A DNA stretch of 64,000 nt from Chamaea fasciata (Eukaryota > Chordata > Aves > Passeriformes > Sylviidae): positions 93,698,646 to 93,762,645 of the forward strand of contig JARCOQ010000003.1 of the NCBI GenBank assembly GCA_029207755.1, in the 5' to 3' direction. Below the pieces are notes generated by a model. It was not told where the DNA came from. It did no database searches and saw only the letters and a list, made by a program, of their open reading frames with translations. Position numbers and translations under genes: made by a program. Each line of letters opens with the position of its first letter. The first letter of the stretch is position 1. Positions 27,787-41,790 of this stretch are shown here, piece after piece.

Positions 27787-30700
27787 CCACCCAAAATCCC
27801 AAATCCTGTGCTTCTAATATGCACTTGTGTATTCTAGTTGTGTAAGAATTGCTTCTGGCAGCCAGTTCCTGTTTTTCTATTCCCACCCTACATTAGAGAC
27901 TTATTGAGAGACTCAAGATATAGTTTGTGTCATTTTCAATAGAAAAATATTTTCATTGAAACATGAGAAACCTCAAAAGTCAGGACTTTGAGGCTTTTAG
28001 CTTTCACTCCAAGTGTTTAGAGAATAATAGCTACAGCGTTAGCTGCTACAGATGCCTGATGCTGCTAGGTCAAAGTAATGAATGTTACATGTCTGACCTT
28101 TTAAGCCAGGATCAGCAAAAAAAAGGCCTGAAAAGCACAGCATCATGATTACAGCTGTAGAAGTACTCATGAGACTTCTTTCAGGCAGTTGGATACAGCA
28201 CTTACTTTTAAAAGTGCATTTTAAATGGCACTGTAGTCAGTCTTAAAGATCACATTTGAAGAGGTGTTGTTCATAATTATCATCTGCTTTAATGATGTTT
28301 TCTGAATCCTGTGCTTCTGCAAGTCTTATTAGTTAGCTTAATGTCTCAGTCTTCCTTCTCAGAAACTGCAGGTTAAATTCAACATGAGATTATCGGTACT
28401 GAGGGGTTCTGTAAAGAATTTTGCCAGGCTTTGATGATTATGCCTGAGCCAACTTCCACGTGATAACCGTGTAAGTTGTCATTAGCACAGTACTGGGCTT
28501 CAACTCAATCCCCAGCAGGGATTTTTTAGCTCCAATCTGCATTACATTAAATATGGCTGCAAGGTTTTTTGGCTTGAAACTTGCTCACAAATGACCAACT
28601 CAGAGCCTGAGCAAAATGACTATAAATATAGACATCTAGAAGAACCATGAATTACAGTAAGGGAGCCAGGCTTGGCCATCTTAAGTTGATCTAACTTGAT
28701 TTTTAAACTATTAATCCTGTTTATCCACTTGAGGATCTGCCAAACTTTTTGTGTTGAAAAAGAACATGTATCCACTCAGCTAAAATTTATTATGCAAAAA
28801 GATATAAAAAGCAAAGAACAGCAGCATAAAGCTGGGTTCAGTGGACAGAAGTTCTACTGGCACTGAAAGTGTTCCCAAGTGGAGGCTGCCAGTGGCGAGG
28901 TCCCTGCCCCGGGCAGGTCTGTGTGTGCTCGCTTGCTGCTGGCCTGGCTGTGGGCAGCTGGGAGCCAACATGAGCTGCTCCTGAGGCCCCTTTCACAGTT
29001 GTGTATGCCATGCCTGCTGTCAACTCTGTGCTCAATTCAGTCTCCTTTACTGGCAATGAGTGTCCTCAACAACACTTCAAATAAGTGGATTCTCATTTAC
29101 TAAATCTGGCATTTTCCTGAAGGTTTGTTATGCTGCAGACTGACCCAAGGAAGTTCTGTACAGACTGACCCCATGTTTAGCTGTCTACCTATGTGTCACA
29201 AAGATTTGCCACTCAAATAAATATGAATTTAGGGACTTTCACCTCCATTTTCCAGATATTATATAATATTAGTGTCTGCAACTGCCATTTCACTATATAT
29301 TCTTATTTATATACGCCTTATTTGTACTTTTGCCACAGAATTTTAAGAAGATCTGACTTGTGCAATCAGGTTGTCCATTGGTTTGGCAGTTTGCAACTAC
29401 CTGTGAACTCAAGACCCAATTTAAAAGGGAATAAAAATTACTAGAGATAGCTTGTGAAAATCAGAAAATAGTCGGGAAATGCACAATAGTGACTCCACTT
29501 AGGCAGAAGCCAGGCATGACACCGGGGCTGGCAGAAGCTAAGTGCCCAGATGGCACATGGGTATTAGCTGAGCAATGCTTACACAGTTGGAGGGTAGCAA
29601 CAACATTGCCACTGTATGGACTGTTATGTGGGATGAAAAGTCAGACAATGAACACAATTCATGGGGAATTAGATTTCAGTATTTCCATTTGCCTAAACAG
29701 GTATTCACTTTATGCCTGTTATAAGGCTCATCAGTTATCCTGATTAATTGAGACTTGCCTGTGTACTTGATACCTTATCAATTCTTATGCAGAGTAATAA
29801 TGGAATAAACATTTACTGATCATTCACTAAAACCGCAAAAAGAGATTTATATTACTTGGCTAGAAGTCTACCAAAATACTTATATGTACTTTAGAAGTCC
29901 AAACATGCATGTTTTTTTGGCTCAACAGGAGCAAAAATCAGCTGCCTAAATGAATCTTGGCACTCTTGAGTCCATATACAGTCAATGTAGAGATAAAGTG
30001 CTATTAGGTGAATAGGCTGCTATTCATCTAATCTTAAAACAGATATCTTAAATAGGTCAGATTAATCTTATCCTGAAAGTACTTGCTTCTCTCCATTCAC
30101 TGTAGAGTCTGAGGTAACTAGCTTTAACAGAGACACCTAGAGTGTAAATACTTAGGTGGAATGAATGTCACCTCTGAAAATCAAATGTAGAATCAGATAC
30201 ATAATGTACAAATAAATCATGCCAAGGATTCCACAGTGAATTTCTTTGAAAGGAAAAACAAAATGAACCAGGCAAGTCTTATTAAATCCCAGCTGTTTTT
30301 TTTCCCCTCTGAGTAAAAGAGTAAATCTTTTTTTGTTTCAAAAGTTCTTGTTCAGTTTCTCCAATATAGAAAAACAGTTAGCCTAACGTGAGAGACAGAC
30401 ACACTAGTCACTATTTAGAAACAGAGGTCTTCCCTGCGTTCTCCTCTTCCAAACAACTTTTTCTGTAAGGCTCACATTTGGTAGTTAATGGCACAACCTC
30501 CCACACTCACCTGCAACATGTTGCAAAGAAATACCCATAGCTCCTGCCATCCCCAGTCCTTAGCATTTCCTGCAACCAAACCTTGTCAGTTTTAACTCCG
30601 TTCATTTTGCCCCAGCTGAAGAAGATGAATAGTTTTTCTAGGATGATTCAGCAAGACTTAAAATTATCTTTTAGGAAAAAAAGCAGCGAATCTGCAAAGC

Positions 30701-32688
30701 AAAAGAAATAAGACAACCAATTCCAGAAGGTAGTAACTAACAATTTCCTCTACTACCCATGCAGACTATTTCTTACCCCAAGCCCCTCCAGAAGATGACA
30801 TCTCCTCCAGGAGATGACACATGTAGGGACTCTAGCACATGGAGAACCCTTTTACCACAATGCTTAACAAGTCTGTGAGTCCAGTATCGATTCACCATCT
30901 GACACATGGCACTGCACATTCCTGAGACCTAGCCCACAGCTCACCCAGAGCAGACGGTGCTCAGTGTGGGCTGAGCTGCCCATATTGTTGAGTAATTTGA
31001 AGTGTGGAGAGCAGGGCACAAAAGGCAAAGGCTCCTGCCCTGCCCTTTCTCACACCCACAAGGGTGCAGGTTGTGGACGGGTTTATGTCCAGAACTCCAA
31101 ACTCAGAATTGAGAACTTCCAGCATCCACTGTCCTGCTGCAGGCTGTATTTCTCTACTGCCTAATGTATGGAAATCAGCTTCCAGGACTGACCTACTTGC
31201 TCTAAGGGAAGCCCTGTGAAGTCAGGGCCCCAGTTATGCTTTTACTTACTTCCATGCCAAAGTCTGGTAATAAAAACTCAGACAAATCAGCAGTGCAGTT
31301 TTTAGGGAGTTTGAATTTAGTATCAGGGTTTGAGAACAGTATGAGTTGCATTAACAATCCATAGGAAAGTTGTACTAAATCTGGTCCAGAATGTCTATAG
31401 ATTTATGAAACTTTAATTTTGTATACTTTTTAGAAACATTAAGAATATAAAGTCTACTATGAAAACACTTTAAGACAGTGATAGTTATATTTTTATCTTG
31501 CCTTAACATGGCTGGAACCTTATCTAGTATTCTTTGCATATCTAGCACTGATGGGAAAATAAGTTAGACTTCAGCTATGTAAGTATGAAAAATATCTCAA
31601 ACATCTCAAACACCTCTATTTCAAAAGAAAAAAATGCTCTATTGTGCAAATTGACTAAGTCTCACATATCCACGTGAGAAAGATCTTGTTCAAAAACTGT
31701 GCTTTTGTCTCAATAAATAAAAAAGATGCCTACAAGGACATAAAATAACTGAAACATTCATTTCTTCATATAATTTTTATTGCAGACATATCTCTTACTG
31801 CATAAAAAATGTGTTGGAGAGGTTTCCAAAAGGTCATGAAAACTGTAGGCAATATTTTAAAGACTAAGCGCTAAAATAGAGAGAAAGAGGTCAAGAAAAC
31901 AGAAAAGCTATGATCTTAAATAGCAAAATAACACACTATGTAACTTTTTAGAGTATATGAGTAGTGAATAGTGTAAGTATTCAGACTATGAAATTCATTA
32001 ATATCATTAAAATGCATGACAATCAACAAACCGGTATAATCCACCCTGACAGAAGTTAGTGCATCAAGAAAATCTGTACTTAGGAATCCTGTCACTTTCT
32101 TAATTGGAAGAGTAACTGAGTTTGTTTGAAAGAGTGAAATGTATACCTCATCTTAAATTATAGCAACAGGTTACAGAAAAATTAGACCAAGCAGAAAGAT
32201 TGCAGAAATTACTGGAACATAAATGCAGTTCAAGACAAGTTCCTGGTGACAAAACTTATTTAATTGAAAGGAATCAGATCACGTAAGGAAAGTTGTTTTT
32301 GAGACCAGGCAGGAAGGGCTGTAGAGCTTTTATTTTAAAAATAAGTCAGAATATTCTGAGCTAGGACTTTAATATCTCTAGAAATAGATACTAGAGAGTG
32401 AGGGTGAATAGGGTCATCCTCATGGTGCACAGAGGGGGAAAATGGCAGTGCATGGTACCCTTTTCTCAGTCAAAGTAAAGTGTTGTGATTCTATCGTCTT
32501 CGAAGTCATTACAATAATGCATTCCAGGGGAGGAACTGTCCCCCAAGTCTGTGCAGTCCCTGACAGGGAAAACCTGGCTATTTGATGGTCACAGAAGAAA
32601 CAAGTACAATAGTCAGAATGAGATAGTATCTCTGTACCAGTGCAGACTGTTGCTCAGGATTATATCTGTATAGGGTCTATTTACATGT
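27782..32688. other. Intergenic or intronic, no gene seen
   Basis: Mostly AT-rich. A GC-richer island-like block at about 28,870-29,050 has overlapping frames on both strands (up to 74 codons), and 30,900-31,220 is also moderately GC-rich. Neither shows a domain, splice pair or known repeat that I can identify. Confidence 0.55.
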
Positions 32689-33232
32689 TGTGATGGTTTT
32701 GGCAGAGGTAGAGTTAATTTTTTTCACAACAGCTGGTATGGGGTTGTGTTTTGGCTTTGTGCTGTAAACAGAGCTGATAATACAGGGATGTTATTGCTAA
32801 GCAATGCTTGCACAGAGCCAAGACATTTTTTACTCCTCACTTCACCCCACTCCACCAGTAAGGAGGGTGTGGGTGCCCAAGGAGTCTGGAGGGGACGCAG
32901 CTGGGACAGCTGATCCTAAATGACCCAAGGGGTATCTCACATCATATGGTGTCATGACATAAAGGTGGGGGAAGAAGAAGGAAGGCAGGGACATTCAGAA
33001 TGATGCCTTTTGTCTTCATAAGTCAGCATTACAGATGATGGAGACCTTTCCTGGGGGTAGCAGAATGAAGTGGTGGAGGAATTCTTTGCTTTGCCTGTGT
33101 GTGCAGCTTTTGCTTTACCTATTAACCTGTCTTTATCGCCACACATCAGTTTTCATGCTTTCACCCTTTCAATTCTCTCCCCTTGGAGGGAAGTGAGTGA
33201 GTGGCAGTGCTGCATCGGGTTAAACCATGAGC
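32689..33232 (+). mobile_element. ERVL-type solo LTR (avian endogenous retrovirus)
   Basis: The 5' end TGTGATGGTTTTGG followed by tagagttaattttttt and agctggtatgggg matches the start of a common avian ERVL LTR family. Later parts also fit: the cacagagccaagac segment, cagctgggacagctgatcc, a TATA-like gacataaaggtggggg near 32,957, a rapid run of purines (gaagaagaaggaagg), and the U5-like ctattaacctgtctttatc near 33,117-33,136. The 3' end is near gggttaaaccatga at 33,217-33,230 and has decayed, so the final CA is not clear. No convincing target-site duplication, primer-binding site or internal gag-pol sequence flanks it. I infer an old solo LTR left by recombination. Confidence 0.8.
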
Positions 33233-36200
33233 TTGCGTAAAAGAAAGGGGCCTGGGCTATCACACACCACTCATGTTTGTACCGCTGAAATCCTTCATCC
33301 CCTCTTCTACTTCCACAAATAATATGCCTGCATCCGAACTATTTCTTGGGAAAGATGCATTGCCAGCCTAAGTCCTTGAAACACACTCAGGCACAGACAT
33401 GAGAAGTGCTCTGGCACTTCACTATGTGGATGGCCACACGCCAGTGAGGGAGCTCAGACGTCAGCCCACATCAGTTTACTGTGGCAAATGCAGTAACAGG
33501 CACTGGGCAGCATGGCTCACTGAACTGATGCAGCTGGGACTCCGACCAGATGTAAAAAAAAAGGTCCTACAATAGATGAGGCTGGATAATTACAGACATA
33601 GAGGTAAGGAAGTTTTGATCAAAGAAAAGTGAGAGGAAAAAACATTTTTTATGACTACTTATATTTCCCACTGTTACCCTGACAAAAATCCTGGCAATGA
33701 CCCACCAAATGCTTGAAGGCACACTCTTCAAGTTTTGTGTTAACTGATGCCTTGTCTACCCAAGGAATGTACTTGCTCTCTGATTTTTTGAGATTAAGAC
33801 ACTACAGCATCTCCATATTCCTAAAGAATTGCTTTCATTTTAAAATATTCAATTGATTTAGTAGGATCACATGCTTAACATAAATATAAGTGTTCCAGGG
33901 AAAATTTCTTTTGCTTGGCTTATTTCTGGTCTCTTGCAGATAGATAGTTCTCTGTTTATTTAGCAACAACATAATTTGATAAAATAATGGGGAAAATATG
34001 AGTTTCAAATTCTGGTCTGTGATTCCAATACTTTTCTCATAAGTAAGAAATAAACAGTTACAGTGGGTGCATCTTACATGATGTGGAAAGTGTTATGAGA
34101 GTGCAAGTAATTCTCTGCAGGAAGAAAACAAATTTTTGGCTATATTCAGCGAGAATGTTTTATAAGATGTAACAGGAAATGAAGTTTTGGGTAAAATTTA
34201 TGAGGGCTTGGGCATCATTTCTGAATCCTATCTTATTATTGAGGGTTTTTTGCTACATCTCAACTTAGAACAAAAAATTATATAAACGTGATACTGAAAG
34301 AAGGCAGGTAGAGTCTTAATTGCAACATGCAGCATAAACAATGTTTGCTTAAAATTATTTATTTTTTCCTGTAACTATATGTATTTAAAGCACTGGCAAA
34401 GGATGTATAAATCAGATTTAAAGGTTGATAACTTCCTGATTATGCTGCACTTCAAAAATTGCCCAGTTAATTATGATGAAAGATATTTCCATGGAATGGT
34501 ATGTTATTTCAGCATTTGGTCTTGGGGATTACTGCCCAATATTGTCATTAAAGTAAAGAAAAAACCTGATGGTGAATGAAGTATAAACATTGTTTTTTTA
34601 CATAAGATGTCATAAGTATTGTACCTCAAGCACTTACATAAAAATTCGTGAGCTACCATTTCCATAGCAACAGGCAACATAATTTAGCTAAGATAGCTGC
34701 TTTCCATTCTCGGGACTTCATTGTCATTGCAATTTACAAAATACAAAAGTATGTCTTCTAAGACCAATACAGTAAACAGACAAAATGCTAGAAATGCTGA
34801 GGAAGGCATCGATTTTATTACAGATGCAGAACAATGCTTCTTTCTCTTCTACCTGTATTTCACGAGGGTCTCTACCATTTTCAACTCACCACATACTAAT
34901 CTAGTTCTCCTTGTTGCGCAGGAGATCCAGTGAAAGGCATCTGAAACTGGCCTGTCTCCCATGTTAGTCTGATTCTTTCTGGAATGTGCAGAAGCAGCTT
35001 CTTCACTGGCCAACTCCTTCTTTCTCTCCTTCCTCCTCTCAGTTGCCAAAATAAAATTCACTTCAATGCAGAGAGTCAGCACAACATATCTGGGGCACCT
35101 GTTAAATCTCATATTGAGCCTACACACAGTTACTAATTTAACACACTGCTGACACACTCCCATAGTCGTAAGTCTTTTGCTCCCCCAATGGTTCAGTGAA
35201 TCTTGTTATTAATTTGAATCGCTTTAAAGTGTTTTTTTAAAACATGTGGCTCCACATTTTTAAATTAAAAACTTCTGTGAAAAAAAATTTAAAATACGAA
35301 CTTAAAAAGACAGCAGAACTAATATTCTCACTAAAGGTACTCTGAAATTTCACACTCAAGTAGCTGTGTTCTAAATGGAAAGATCATGGGGAGCACCATC
35401 AATTTTTACCTACTGGAAGTATAGGATTGCAGTCTGCTATCCTTGCCTTGCACAGAATGATGTCTTATACTATTTTCTCAGTGAGGCTGGAAGAATTCCT
35501 TTTGAAGGAGAAGTCTGATTGATGTCAGCAAGTGAATCACCACCTGTCCATGGGAAATGAATGCTTTTTAAAGAAAGTTATATTGGACACTGCATTTGAT
35601 AGACTCTGTAATGCAGTGCTGGCTCTGTCTCTGAAGTTCTCCTGAGCTGAGCCCCTGACAGGGACCCTAAGGCACTCACCTCCTCACAGATTTTCCTTAC
35701 TATAAAAATATGCAGAAGGTAAAAACACTACATTTTTTACTTCACCACTGACAATTAATCATCCATGATATTAGGATGCAGATAATTTATCTGACTTCTA
35801 AGTTATGTCATTTTGGCACGTGCACCTAAGACAGAAAGTGGCACAGGTAGCTGGAAAAGAAGCTGTGATGCTGGAGCATAATCACTTATCGTGTGGGTAC
35901 ATGATTATTTGTGAGGAGTAATTCAGGGATCAAGAGTAGGATGCAATACATTCTGCTTATGAACTTCACCTAAAGAACATATGAAGTGTAAACACGGTAG
36001 TCAGCTTCTTTTTTCCAGCTACAGTGCAATGTGTGATTTTTTACAGAAAGTTCCTGACACAGGGAAACAATCCTCTATTTCTACACCCATCCAAACAAAT
36101 ATGTATAACCTGGCTATCATTTCATTCATACAAACTATTTACGTATGATCTAGCACTTTGATGAAGGCCTAAATGTTTAGCTGACAGAAAAAGAAAAAAG

Positions 36201-39200
36201 CACTACACCTACCAGAGTAATTATTTCAAGGGTATTTTTATCCTGCAGTTGAACATACGCAATAAATGAGTATTAGATTATGTTACTGAAATAGTGCCTG
36301 AGCCTTTATTATCCTACAGGACAAATTCTGTAATCCCCTCTGACAGATTCATAATCACAGCAATAACCAGTTCTTGACCTGTGAGGCAGGTTAAGTATCC
36401 CTGCCAAACTAACAAGAATAGTACCTATTCTGTTTCTGAAAAATTGATTGTTAACCACCAGAACTGTAAAAAGTCATATCCATATTAATTAATAGTGCCT
36501 AGTCTTGCATTAAAATCAAACATACACAAGTCACTGATCTTGATAGATAAGTCTTACACTACCACCTCTAAAATTTATGATCACAAGAAACACAGACATA
36601 TTTATCCAGAGGTAGAGAAAACCAAGGAAAACACCAGCTCCTATGATCTCTGATCATTATGATCACTTCTTTGGCTGAAATCTGAATAAGGAACCGATAT
36701 TACAGCAGTGTCAAAAATAAAATTTAAATCCTATCAGTAAGTTTATTTTGAAGTAGTAAAGACTGCTTGTGGCATTTTAGCTTTGAGAGTGTCATTTAAT
36801 ATTTTCATGAGAATGTGTTTATATAGCAGTATGATTTATTATTGTCAAAAAGCTTGTAACAGCAAAGAAATACCTGACTCGTGATCTATGCAATACTTAA
36901 ACTTCTGGGCAGAATCTGTTAGCTTATAGAAAATAATCTGGACATCTATTTTCCTTGGATAATTTTTGTAGTTCACAGCTCCAACTGCTCATTTCAAGAA
37001 ATGGAAAAATTTAAAGTCTGAAATAAATATATATTTTAAAACTATACATTTAAAAACATTTTGAGGTGATATAATTTTAGGGAAAATGATATCTGATAAA
37101 TTAATACCTAAAGAAATTAGAACTAAAATAGAAACAATTTTTAAAAATTAATCTTTTTTTTGCATACAGCAAACAACTAAAATTCATTTAAAAGTCCTGC
37201 TGGACCACTTAATTGGTCACTGAGGACAAGAACAGTCATGATATATTGTGTCCTGTAAAACGCATATATTTTTATATACATTTTAGAAGTATATGTACTT
37301 ATACCAACTATTTATTTTGTAAACTATTCGAAGTACAACCTTCAGCTGCTACAAGCTAGCCTAAACAAGTAGCGAAGGAGCAACATTAGACAGTACATAA
37401 CCACAGTAAATACAAAGCCCACCAGTACAGTATATTTAATATTTGTCTATTTAAGAAGCTACCACCTGGGGAATTAAAAGCGTTTTCTATATTTAGCTGT
37501 GAAATTAATCCATGCCATCAAAATGAGGAAATTAAAGACAGCAGGCTTTAGATGAGGAGTCAAAGCTTTCAAGAAGACAAGTTTTGACTGTCAACATGGT
37601 TGTCCTCTTTTCAATTCAAAAATCAGATTCTCCTCATTAAGGATTTGCCTTTGGCTCAAATTCCAGTTTGCTATCTTTCTTCATATGAGTTCTTGTGGAC
37701 TATAGAATTACTTTAAAGCATCTGAATGTACTTCTTTTAGAAGACATTAATATTTCAGAGTCTTCCTCTGAGCTGTTTCTCTTAACATCATATGAAGTGC
37801 TGCAACAATCTGCTGCAGCATCACAGCCTAAACACAGAGCTAAGACTAAGAATAGTTAAATGACAGTTTGGAAAAATGGCTGCTTTAATTGAACATTGGG
37901 GATAATTTGACAAACCCAATCTCATAAATACTGTAGCCCTTGCTGCTCTCAAATAATTACATTTCACATATTTTAAAGAGACATGCTTAATTAAAGAAGA
38001 ATCAAGCCATGACTTCCTGAATTTGCAAATCAGAGATACACCATGTAGCTCTGCAGTATCTGGTAGAGTCCAAATATTTTTTAATTTATTTTAGTTCCTT
38101 TAAATTCTGTTTGGTGGTAATGAATGAGGTATATAATTACTCTGATTCATCCTGTACCCTTAATATGAAATACCCCAGAGCACTTAAAAATAATAATTGA
38201 TAAAAATATCAAAAAAGAATTAATTAAAAGCACAACTAAAAATTAATCATTAACTTCATTTTAAACAAGATCAAGAATTGTACAGAGCTCATTAAGACTT
38301 TGTATAACTCATGTTATATAAATGGCCAAGAAATGAGTAGTAGTACCTGCAGTACCTCTATATCAAGAGCTCTTTACACAGTTCTTGTTAAACTAGTATG
38401 AATCATAGCTAAGAGCCAAAGAAATGAGAGCAAATAATCCTAAAGAGTAAAATAAACTCATGTGGCAAAGCATCAATACCATATGTTTCTGTGAGACTCC
38501 TAGTTTCAAAGGAGTATCCCTTCAGTTCTGAAATTGCCATATTTTCAAAAAAAAGTGTATACTCCTTTCATTTTTGCTTTTTGCATGGATTTAGCTGGAA
38601 ACTAAACAGGTGAAATTGACGATATAGAAGTAAACATTTGAATACAGGAATGAATCGCACAACTGTCAAGTTCCTGCGTGATTATGCACTTTCATTTGTT
38701 TTCCCACCTTTGTAACCCCATGGCTGGGTTGCGCTCTAGAGCAAGGGCACACCAGCATGGTTTGCATGCCCCCGCTCAGCTTCCCCAGAGAACATCTGTA
38801 TCCCCAACCCAGGAAAGGTTTGCTCAGTGATGTGCAATCCTCATTGCTCAATCACCCAGAAGAGGCAGGGTCCAGAGCAACCCAGACTGAAAACATATGA
38901 GCTATTTGCACCAGGAGCCTGAAAGAGCTCCGAAACAAAAGAAATAAAAAAAAAAAAATTAAATCTATTTGAACTCATGTTTTAATATCCCCCCACCCAA
39001 GTGCAAATTCCCAGAGCAGACTTTTCAGGTTGGTACATAATAGTTGTTTTTTTACCTGCAGGATCATCTGGAAAACTGATACTTTGAACAGCAGGACTAT
39101 GCATAGTTACATCCCAACGAAGACTCTAAAGGCAAGATGGGGTACACACATACTTTCTCCTCATGGTTTTTTTACTTGAGACAAAAAAGTCAAGGGGCAA

Positions 39201-41569
39201 ACATAGTACTGGAAGAAAGTAACAGAACTAAAAAATTATGAATTTAGATAAAATCTGTACTGGATGAGCACAATAAATGAAAGATTACTTATTTTTAGTT
39301 TGTGATCCTATCCATTCAGTCTTACAGAAGCTCAAAAGGGGCTCAATTAATTGTAAGTGACCTTTTAGTTTTGTTTTGTTTACTAGCTCATCATACTCCA
39401 CCCTCTTTTGATTTGATGACTTTAATTTTATGTTTTGGTTTACTTTTTTTTTAATCAACCTTGTCTTCAGGCTAAGCTGACAGATCTTACTCTTTTTTTG
39501 AACATTAAAAATAATGTTACAGAAATTCAGTAGAAAGATTAAAAAAAACCCTCCAACACTTAGCAGACTCAATTCACTAGGCAAGCATTCCCTCAGATAA
39601 AATCAAGATGATAATTAGCCAAAACCAGCTGCAAAATATTATTTTATCCAAATTGGTTCTTTAACAATCTCTCAGCTCTAATCAAATAATAATGAACTTT
39701 GATATTCTGTTGTTGATACACTCGAACTAAATTCCACTCAGTGTTATTTGTCTTAAGCCATCCAATCTTCATTTTCTACCCAGCCTTGCACCTACTTTAG
39801 GCAAAGGCAGAGAAAAAGGATAAAGATGAGACTTTCTGTGTTTCTGACTCAATACTACAGTAACTGCAAATAATATGACTGAGAAGACACCCACAGATAA
39901 ACTTTTATTTTGACCACAATACCTCGTATTGGTGTACTGAATGAAATATCCGTTAAAGTTTTTGACCAAGCAGAACCGTGAATAGGAAAGTGCACAGTTC
40001 AAAAGGCCATTAACTAATTCACGAAATGATGCTCATTATATGGACAAAGTGTTAATTCTTCTGAAAAATGAGCAGGTCACTGAGTAACTACCTTGATTGG
40101 ATACACCAAGGAATTAGAATGGATATTTTGACTTCATATTTGATTAGCATTAGGGATACTCTTTCTCTAAACACTTCCCACAGGACTGCACATACCAAAT
40201 TCCTACCATAGCTCAAGTTATTATTCAAAGACCTGAGAATGTTCATTCCACTTAGCACTATCTTAGTTTCACTGACAGTGCTAAAGACAACAGTCTGTTC
40301 CCTAGACTATTAAGGGAATTTCAGAAATTTAGAAAAAAAAATTGAAGTTGAAATCTAGCATTACATTGCCAACAGTGAATTTTTTCTTTAGAAAACCCCA
40401 ATATCTTTGTCCCTGAGGTATTTCAGAAAACCTCAAGCCTATTTAGATGAATTGCAACAAAACAGCATTCATCATTAACACAATGAAAAACAAAATCTGT
40501 GTATCTTACCAACCAGTTGGGTATTTTGGGGTGGTAGTAGGGAAAAGAGAAAACACTACACACTAAAGCTGAATTTAATAAAACAATAAACAGAGATGCA
40601 GAAGATGCCTTTGGATCATCTACTGTAGATTCCTAACTCAGGTGGCACCGAACTAATTTTTATGTGATCCAGAACAGGAATTCATAGGCGTGCTACACAG
40701 CCTGTGGAAATCAAAACAGACAACTGCTATTAACTATCTTCAACATGGAGATCCTCTGTGTTAAACGTACATTCTTAATATTCTAAGTCAGTTAATACAA
40801 GATATTAATTATAGGGATGCAGTCTGAGGAATGCATTTAAATGGGGCTTTAAAGTTTCTAACCTTTTTTCATCTCACTCCTTAGAGACACATCCTGGCTA
40901 ATTCTCCTTCTTTGGACTAATGATCACCCAAAACTCAGTGCCCGCCCAGATTTCACCTGATTGAAACTGCTAGATTTCATATGCTGCCATAAGAGCATTC
41001 CCTTCCACCTCAAATCTCATGTTAGCTACATCAAACTAGGGAAAAAATGCTCATTCCTGTTCTGTCAGTTACTTTTTAGGATAACCACTTGGTTTGCTTG
41101 ACACCGACAATTACTGTTACCTGAACTGTAGCTAAATCCTTAAAAAGGGAGAATTAAGAAGGAAGTGTTATGTACAAAGAAAAAAGTACTTTACTTCTAT
41201 ATACAGCATTTACAAAATTCTACATGAATATATTCTCATAGTTTTTGAAAAACAGGGGTTCCTATGACAGCTGTCAGAAAACCAGTCTTACAGTGTGAGC
41301 CTTAAAGAGCACAACATATTAAATTTACCAGAACAAAGGTTGAAAGGTACCTTGACTACCATATAAAAACTTTCCGTAGTCATAGAGGTGATAAAATTGT
41401 GATAGTCTATGAAAGGGGCCAGGTTTGCAGATCAAGGCAATAAGTTCATCAGGCCAGGTGGCAGAGTTTCTCTGCAGAGACCGTTCAACAGGTCATTGCA
41501 GTTTGTCATAGACATTTGTTCAGAGAACATACCGGAAAAAGGGGAAATTTTCAGTGTTGCTGACAAAGG
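33233..41569. other. Repeat-poor AT-rich stretch, no gene seen
   Basis: More than 8 kb in which I recognise no transposon. Open frames are short (up to 104 codons at 34,849-35,163 minus) and have no recognisable domain. A 12-A run lies near 38,947. The part from about 36,200 to 38,060 is very AT-rich with many homeodomain-like TAATTA/TTAATT strings and a palindromic octamer-like atttgcaaat at 38,021-38,030. Such composition is common in conserved non-coding elements but also in plain AT-rich DNA. Confidence 0.5.
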
Positions 41570-41790
41570 CATAGCAAAAGGAAGACTGGCAGCTGAAATT
41601 AGACAAATTCAACCTTTCCACAACATTTCAATTTCCTAGCACTAAGGGTAATTAAATATTGGAATGGCTTACCAGGGGAGCTGGTGGACTCGCCATTGCT
41701 TGGAGCTTTAGGACGAGATTAGATATCATTGTAAAAGAGATGCTTTAATCCAGCTTCTGGAAGTTCTCAACATGCCCATAACACTTGCAG
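41570..41790 (+). mobile_element. Ancient CR1-like LINE 3' end
   Basis: The segment agctgaaattagacaaattc, then agggtaattaaatattggaa, ggggagctggtgga and gagatgctttaatccagctt follows the order seen in old amniote CR1 3' UTRs (gaaattcaacct, taattaaccattggaac, ccatcgcttggag, gatatgctctaatccag). It is highly diverged and has lost the terminal repeat. The upstream 170 bases (41,400-41,570) may belong to it but are not recognisable. Confidence 0.6.

Noticed and set aside
32684..33237. Target-site duplication for the LTR at 32,689
   Set aside because: The left flank catgt has no counterpart after the decayed right end (ttgcg), so no duplication can be claimed.
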